A stretch of DNA of 61,846 bases from Lachnospiraceae bacterium (lineage in GTDB: Bacteria; Bacillota; Clostridia; Lachnospirales; Lachnospiraceae), in NCBI GenBank assembly GCA_015057455.1, contig SVEH01000023.1:1-61846 (forward strand), given 5' to 3'. The translations under genes were made by a program, and so were the position numbers. The notes beneath the pieces are model-generated. The model ran no database searches. It had not been told where the DNA came from and saw nothing but the letters and a program-made list of their open reading frames with translations. Of this stretch, positions 58,653-61,846 are shown one piece after another; the first letter of the stretch is position 1, and every line of letters starts with the position of its first letter.

Positions 58653-58689
58653 CCCACACTTTTATTTTTGAAAAGTGTGGGGATTTTTT
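58653..58689 (+). terminator. Terminator between the two regulator genes
   Basis: CCCACACTTTT and AAAAGTGTGGG, followed by T. Part of the same stem sequence (CCCACACTTTT) also occurs at 58623-58633. Confidence 0.8.
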
Positions 58690-58746
58690 GGGGTTTTTTA
58701 GTTAAGTTTATATTGATTTTGACTAAAAGATAAAAAGGTGAGATTT

Positions 58747-59361
58747 ATGTTTAATGTAATGATTGTAGAAAAGGACCCTATGATAAGAAAGTTGATAGAA
58801 ATTTATATAGAAAAAGATAATCAATATAAAATAGTTGCAGCTATTGATAATCTTGTTAAGGTAAAACAACTATGCATTACTTATAGGGTCGACTTGATTT
58901 TAATGGATATATTTGTAGAGACAGATATAAATAGTTTTGATGTGTCAAAAGGAATTAAGAATAAGATGTATAATACAAAAATAATTCTTATGACAGGTTT
59001 ACCAGAATATAGTTTTATAAAAAAAGCAAAATTTATAGGTATAGATAGTTTTTGGTATAAAATGGATGACGAACAGCAATTAAAAAGAATTATGGATTTA
59101 ACTTTGAAAGGAAAATCCATTTATCCAGATAAAACGCCAGTTGTAAAATTAGGATCAGCTCTAAGTGATGATTTTACAAATCGTGAATTAGATGTATTAA
59201 GAGAATTAATTGATGGAAAAACGGATGCACAGATAGCTGAAGCATTATGTATATCAGTAATTACTGTAAAACAACATATACAAAAATTAAGAGAAAAAAC
59301 TAAGTTTCATAATAGGACTGAATTAGCTGTTAAAACTAGAGCAAGTGGTTTAATTATATAG
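58747..59361 (+). CDS. NarL/LuxR-type response regulator
   Basis: A 204-residue protein with a receiver domain (VMIVEKDPMIRKLI, phosphoacceptor Asp 54 in LILMDIF, Thr in LMTGLP, Lys in FWYK) and a LuxR HTH (LTNRELDVLRELIDGKTDAQIAEAL region). No histidine kinase gene lies next to it. ATG 58747 has AAGGTGAG; GTG 58738 is an alternative. A separate terminator before it shows it is not in one transcript with the 7TM regulator. Confidence 0.9.
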   Translation: MFNVMIVEKDPMIRKLIEIYIEKDNQYKIVAAIDNLVKVKQLCITYRVDLILMDIFVETDINSFDVSKGIKNKMYNTKIILMTGLPEYSFIKKAKFIGIDSFWYKMDDEQQLKRIMDLTLKGKSIYPDKTPVVKLGSALSDDFTNRELDVLRELIDGKTDAQIAEALCISVITVKQHIQKLREKTKFHNRTELAVKTRASGLII

Positions 59362-59373
59362 TATTTTATTATT

Positions 59374-59397
59374 AAAACCATACTTTAGTATGGTTTT
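59374..59397 (+). terminator. Terminator of the response regulator gene
   Basis: AAAACCATAC and GTATGGTTTT with a 4-base loop, followed by AATTT. Confidence 0.75.
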
Positions 59398-59520
59398 AAT
59401 TTGGATATAATATTGATAAAATAAAGCGGAAATAATTGTAAAATAAATTATTCTACATATGTTAAGTATTGATGATTTAGAAGAAATTTATTTTGGAAGT
59501 TTTACGAAAGGAGAAGAAAG

Positions 59521-60402
59521 ATGGGATTTTTTTCAAAACTATTTTCAAAACAAACTTGTAGTTTTTGTGACAATCAAGTAGGTGCATTGTCTAGAAAAAA
59601 ACTAAAAGATGGTAACTACATATGTAAAGAATGCGAGAAAAATTGTAGTGCTTTTATAGATCCATGTATGTTTGATATAGAATATATGAAACAACATATG
59701 GAATATATGAAGAAGCAAGATGTTCTTTACAAAAAAGAGTTTGAGGTCCTAGATAAAAAACAAAAGGATAGAATAGTGCATGAAGGATATCATGGAATAG
59801 TATTTGCTGATGATATAGCTATGTTTGAAGTTGTTCATCCAAAAGCAAGTAAGAAAAACTATAAAGAACTATTTAGATATGATCAAATAGTAGATTATGA
59901 TATCTATACTGTTAATTCAACTTCTACGGAAGAAGATGCAAAAAAATACGCAGAAGTGGGAGTTACAATTGATATTAGATGTGCTATAGGTGATGAAGCG
60001 TTAGGCGAAAAAGATGTAGATAATAAAAGAATGTTTCATCCATATGTGAAGGAATTTAAAATTCTATGTGCAAGGAATGACGATTATACATTTAGTACGA
60101 ATCTAATAATTAGTCATCTAGATAAGATTTTCTGCAAAAAAAGTTCTACAGTTGCAGGAAGTATAAAGGAATCAATGTTTGGAACAACAAAAGAAAGACA
60201 ATCAATCAAAATGGCTGCTGATGCTGTAAAAGGATTGGGAAGTCTTGCAAAAGCTGGAATAACTGGTTCTGAAGAAGATAGAGAAAATGCAAAGGTGGCT
60301 ATGCAAACTGTAGCAGAAGATGGATTAAATCTTGCGTTTAATAATATGGGAAAGTACCAAGAACTTGCTAATCAGGCAGAACAAAGAGCTTGGGCTGAGT
60401 AA
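59521..60402 (+). CDS. DUF4428 domain protein
   Basis: A 293-residue protein with an N-terminal zinc ribbon (CSFCDNQVGALSRKKLKDG..YICKECEKNCS) of the DUF4428 type, a middle beta-rich domain (GIVFADDIAMFEVVHP...FRYDQIVDYDIY) and a Gly/Ala-rich helical end (AADAVKGLGSLAKAG). Role unknown; typical of chromosomes of Clostridia. AAAGGAGAAG before ATG 59521. Confidence 0.8.
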   Translation: MGFFSKLFSKQTCSFCDNQVGALSRKKLKDGNYICKECEKNCSAFIDPCMFDIEYMKQHMEYMKKQDVLYKKEFEVLDKKQKDRIVHEGYHGIVFADDIAMFEVVHPKASKKNYKELFRYDQIVDYDIYTVNSTSTEEDAKKYAEVGVTIDIRCAIGDEALGEKDVDNKRMFHPYVKEFKILCARNDDYTFSTNLIISHLDKIFCKKSSTVAGSIKESMFGTTKERQSIKMAADAVKGLGSLAKAGITGSEEDRENAKVAMQTVAEDGLNLAFNNMGKYQELANQAEQRAWAE

Positions 60403-60423
60403 AGAAGAAAGGAAATGTAATTT

Positions 60424-61410
60424 ATGAATAAAAAAGTTTTGTTAAGTACAATAGTAGTATTAGCTACAACAGTAGCTTTATCTACTGGGTGTTCAGGAAG
60501 TAAGAATGGTAGTAAAGAAGATAAAAATACGAAAACTATAACTATAAAAAAGGAATTTGATAATGTAGATTATCATGTAGTGACATTAAAACATGATAAA
60601 AGCATTAAAATAGAAACAGAAGAAGGTCAATATGGTTATATAATAAAGAATGAAAAAGCAGATTATGAGATGAATATATCTATATTAGAGGATACTACTT
60701 ATGATGACAATAAAGATTATGCAAAAGAGAATGAAGAAGGATATAAGGAACAAAAGATAGGAAAGTATAAGGGTTATTCATATGCTGATAGTGAAGAAGA
60801 GCAAGAGGTATATCTTTTACTTAAGGACAAAGAAAATGAAGATATTTATTTATCAATAGATATCGCTTCTATATCAGGAGATAGTAAAGGTACTAAACTA
60901 CTTGCTTCTGAAGAAGTACAAAATCTATTAAAATCTATTGAATATAAGGGTACAGAAAAAATTGTATATGAAAATCCTGATATGTATACTTCAAATCTAG
61001 TATCAGTTAAGAAGTTTGATGTTGATACTAAAGGTTATGATATGGAATTTATAAGAAATGTAGATGATATTTATATTGATATAAATTTGAAAAAGGATGA
61101 TGAATTTATGTCAACTATAAGTATAATGTCATTAACTGATGATGAAGATAAGGAAAGAACAGAAGAGAATTACAAAGATCCAAAAGAATGTAAGAAGTCA
61201 GAAGTTAAGATAGGTGGCGTAGAAGTAACTAAATATAAACATTTAGAAAGTGCTTTTGGATATGATAACTCAGATGTGTTATTATATAAGAAGGATGGAA
61301 AGTGGATGTTCGTACATCCTTGTTATGATGATGAGGTAGATGAAAAACTTATATATACAATAGTAGAAAAACTAATGGAGAATTCAACACCCGTTGAAAA
61401 AGAGGATTAA
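60424..61410 (+). CDS. Lipoprotein of unknown function
   Basis: A 328-residue protein with a signal peptide and lipobox (LSTGC, Cys 23), then a Ser/Lys-rich linker and two related halves, each with a strand-rich segment (YHVVTLKHDKSIKIETEEG and TKGYDMEFIRNVDDIYIDI). The two halves may be duplicated domains. SD GAAAGGAAATG upstream of ATG 60424. Confidence 0.75.
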   Translation: MNKKVLLSTIVVLATTVALSTGCSGSKNGSKEDKNTKTITIKKEFDNVDYHVVTLKHDKSIKIETEEGQYGYIIKNEKADYEMNISILEDTTYDDNKDYAKENEEGYKEQKIGKYKGYSYADSEEEQEVYLLLKDKENEDIYLSIDIASISGDSKGTKLLASEEVQNLLKSIEYKGTEKIVYENPDMYTSNLVSVKKFDVDTKGYDMEFIRNVDDIYIDINLKKDDEFMSTISIMSLTDDEDKERTEENYKDPKECKKSEVKIGGVEVTKYKHLESAFGYDNSDVLLYKKDGKWMFVHPCYDDEVDEKLIYTIVEKLMENSTPVEKED

Positions 61411-61472
61411 TTAAATAAGAAGTTAAATATTATTTTGTAGGTATATGAAAGATTAAGAACATATATAAAGAA

Positions 61473-61509
61473 CACAGCATAAGTAATTGTAGCAGTTACT
61501 TATGCTGTG
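61473..61509 (+). terminator. Terminator after the lipoprotein gene
   Basis: CACAGCATAAGTAA and TTACTTATGCTGTG, a 14-bp stem with a 9-base loop, followed by ATTTTG. Confidence 0.75.
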
Positions 61510-61580
61510 ATTTTGTATGTGCTCTTTTTATGTTACATTAATAACGATTAGTTTTAATTCTACTTTTTTGAACTATAATC

Positions 61581-61763
61581 ATGGTACCACTTATAATAAT
61601 GCCATATTATTGTGTTATAGGAGGATGGGTTATAAAATATTTTGTAACTTATCTGACAGGGCAAAGCAAGATAGTAGAATCTGATAGTTATTTTTCTAGT
61701 TATATAAGTGGATATTACGAACGTAAGCGTCAAATCAAGCACGCATTTAATACCTTCAGTTAA
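61581..61763 (+). pseudogene. Fragment of a sodium-dependent (NSS family) transporter
   Basis: The frame reads PYYCVIGGWVIKYFVTYLTGQ, a conserved segment of bacterial sodium:neurotransmitter symporters, then SDSYFSSYISG, and leaves homology after about residue 44. No transporter sequence precedes or follows. The piece is a truncated remnant, probably cut by insertion of the element whose first gene starts at 61801. Confidence 0.6.
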
Positions 61764-61800
61764 AGAGCTATAATCTTTGACATGGAGGTGTTATCTATAA

Positions 61801-61846
61801 TGAGAACTAAAGAAGAAAAATTAAAATTAATCGAGGAATATAAAGC
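61801..61846 (+). CDS. Start of an ORF cut by the window edge, possible transposase subunit
   Basis: ATG 61801 follows CATGGAGGTG. Only 15 full codons are visible (MRTKEEKLKLIEEYK), a start typical of helix-turn-helix proteins at the front of IS3- or IS66-type elements. It is the right neighbour of the broken transporter piece. Confidence 0.35.

Noticed and set aside
1..61846. tRNA or rRNA genes, including tRNA as the phage attachment site
   Set aside because: No cloverleaf or rRNA sequence was recognised by eye on either strand; a tRNAscan run would be needed for certainty.

Overview
The window is AT-rich and densely coded, with strong GGAGG-type ribosome binding sites, TTGACA/TATAAT promoters, and protein families typical of low-GC anaerobic Clostridia. 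A Lachnospiraceae-like gut Firmicute is the best guess. No rRNA, tRNA or CRISPR array was seen. Most of the window is mobile DNA; ordinary-looking chromosomal genes appear mainly after about 56.8 kb.

Region 1 (about 0.26-34.8 kb) is a near-complete prophage of the HK97-fold, long non-contractile-tail type. It begins with an XRE/ImmA-IrrE regulatory pair, a structured RNA element and a tyrosine integrase (minus strand). DinD, a CI-like repressor and a Cro-like protein follow around an operator array. The early module holds small phage proteins, an OB-fold ssDNA-binding protein, an HUH (rolling-circle type) Rep and a VRR-NUC nuclease. The late module runs HNH, TerS, TerL, portal, S78 protease, capsid, connectors, tail tube, tail chaperones with a -1 frameshift, tape measure, Dit, Tal, a kelch-type receptor-binding protein, holins and amidase. 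After lysis come extra genes with their own promoter: a TIGR04255-like protein, a 53-aa protein and an MBL-fold hydrolase, a possible phage-borne accessory or defence unit. Short relics of the 3' end of an RlmCD/RumA-type methyltransferase gene lie on both sides (262-384 and 34740-34781), suggesting repeated integration at that hotspot.

Region 2 (about 34.8-56.6 kb) is a plasmid-like mobilizable element. It has ParB, a ParM/StbA actin-like ATPase and its small partner, then cargo. The cargo includes a GIY-YIG protein and a RiPP operon (PqqD-like recognition protein, two radical SAM/SPASM enzymes, a 38-aa precursor with a Cys-Arg-Cys core, and an ABC exporter). It also includes a GNAT acetyltransferase cluster and a 1371-aa thioester/CnaB cell-wall adhesin. 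The transfer end has a DUF5688 protein, a broken RadC/JAB gene, a six-copy iteron array, an oriT-like set of hairpins, MobC and a MOBP-type relaxase. It ends with RelBE-type and AbiEi-type toxin-antitoxin genes and an ORF6N/PLD protein. No conjugative type IV secretion genes or serine integrase are visible here.

Region 3 (about 56.8-61.8 kb) has regulators (a 7TM-LuxR membrane protein and a NarL-type response regulator), a DUF4428 protein, a lipoprotein, a broken fragment of a sodium-dependent transporter, and the first codons of a possible transposase.

The most unusual items are the RiPP operon, the TIGR04255-like/MBL unit, the structured RNA plus mini-peptide that resembles the N-terminus of the phage Rep, the promoter-terminator leader before the late genes, and the iteron/oriT region.
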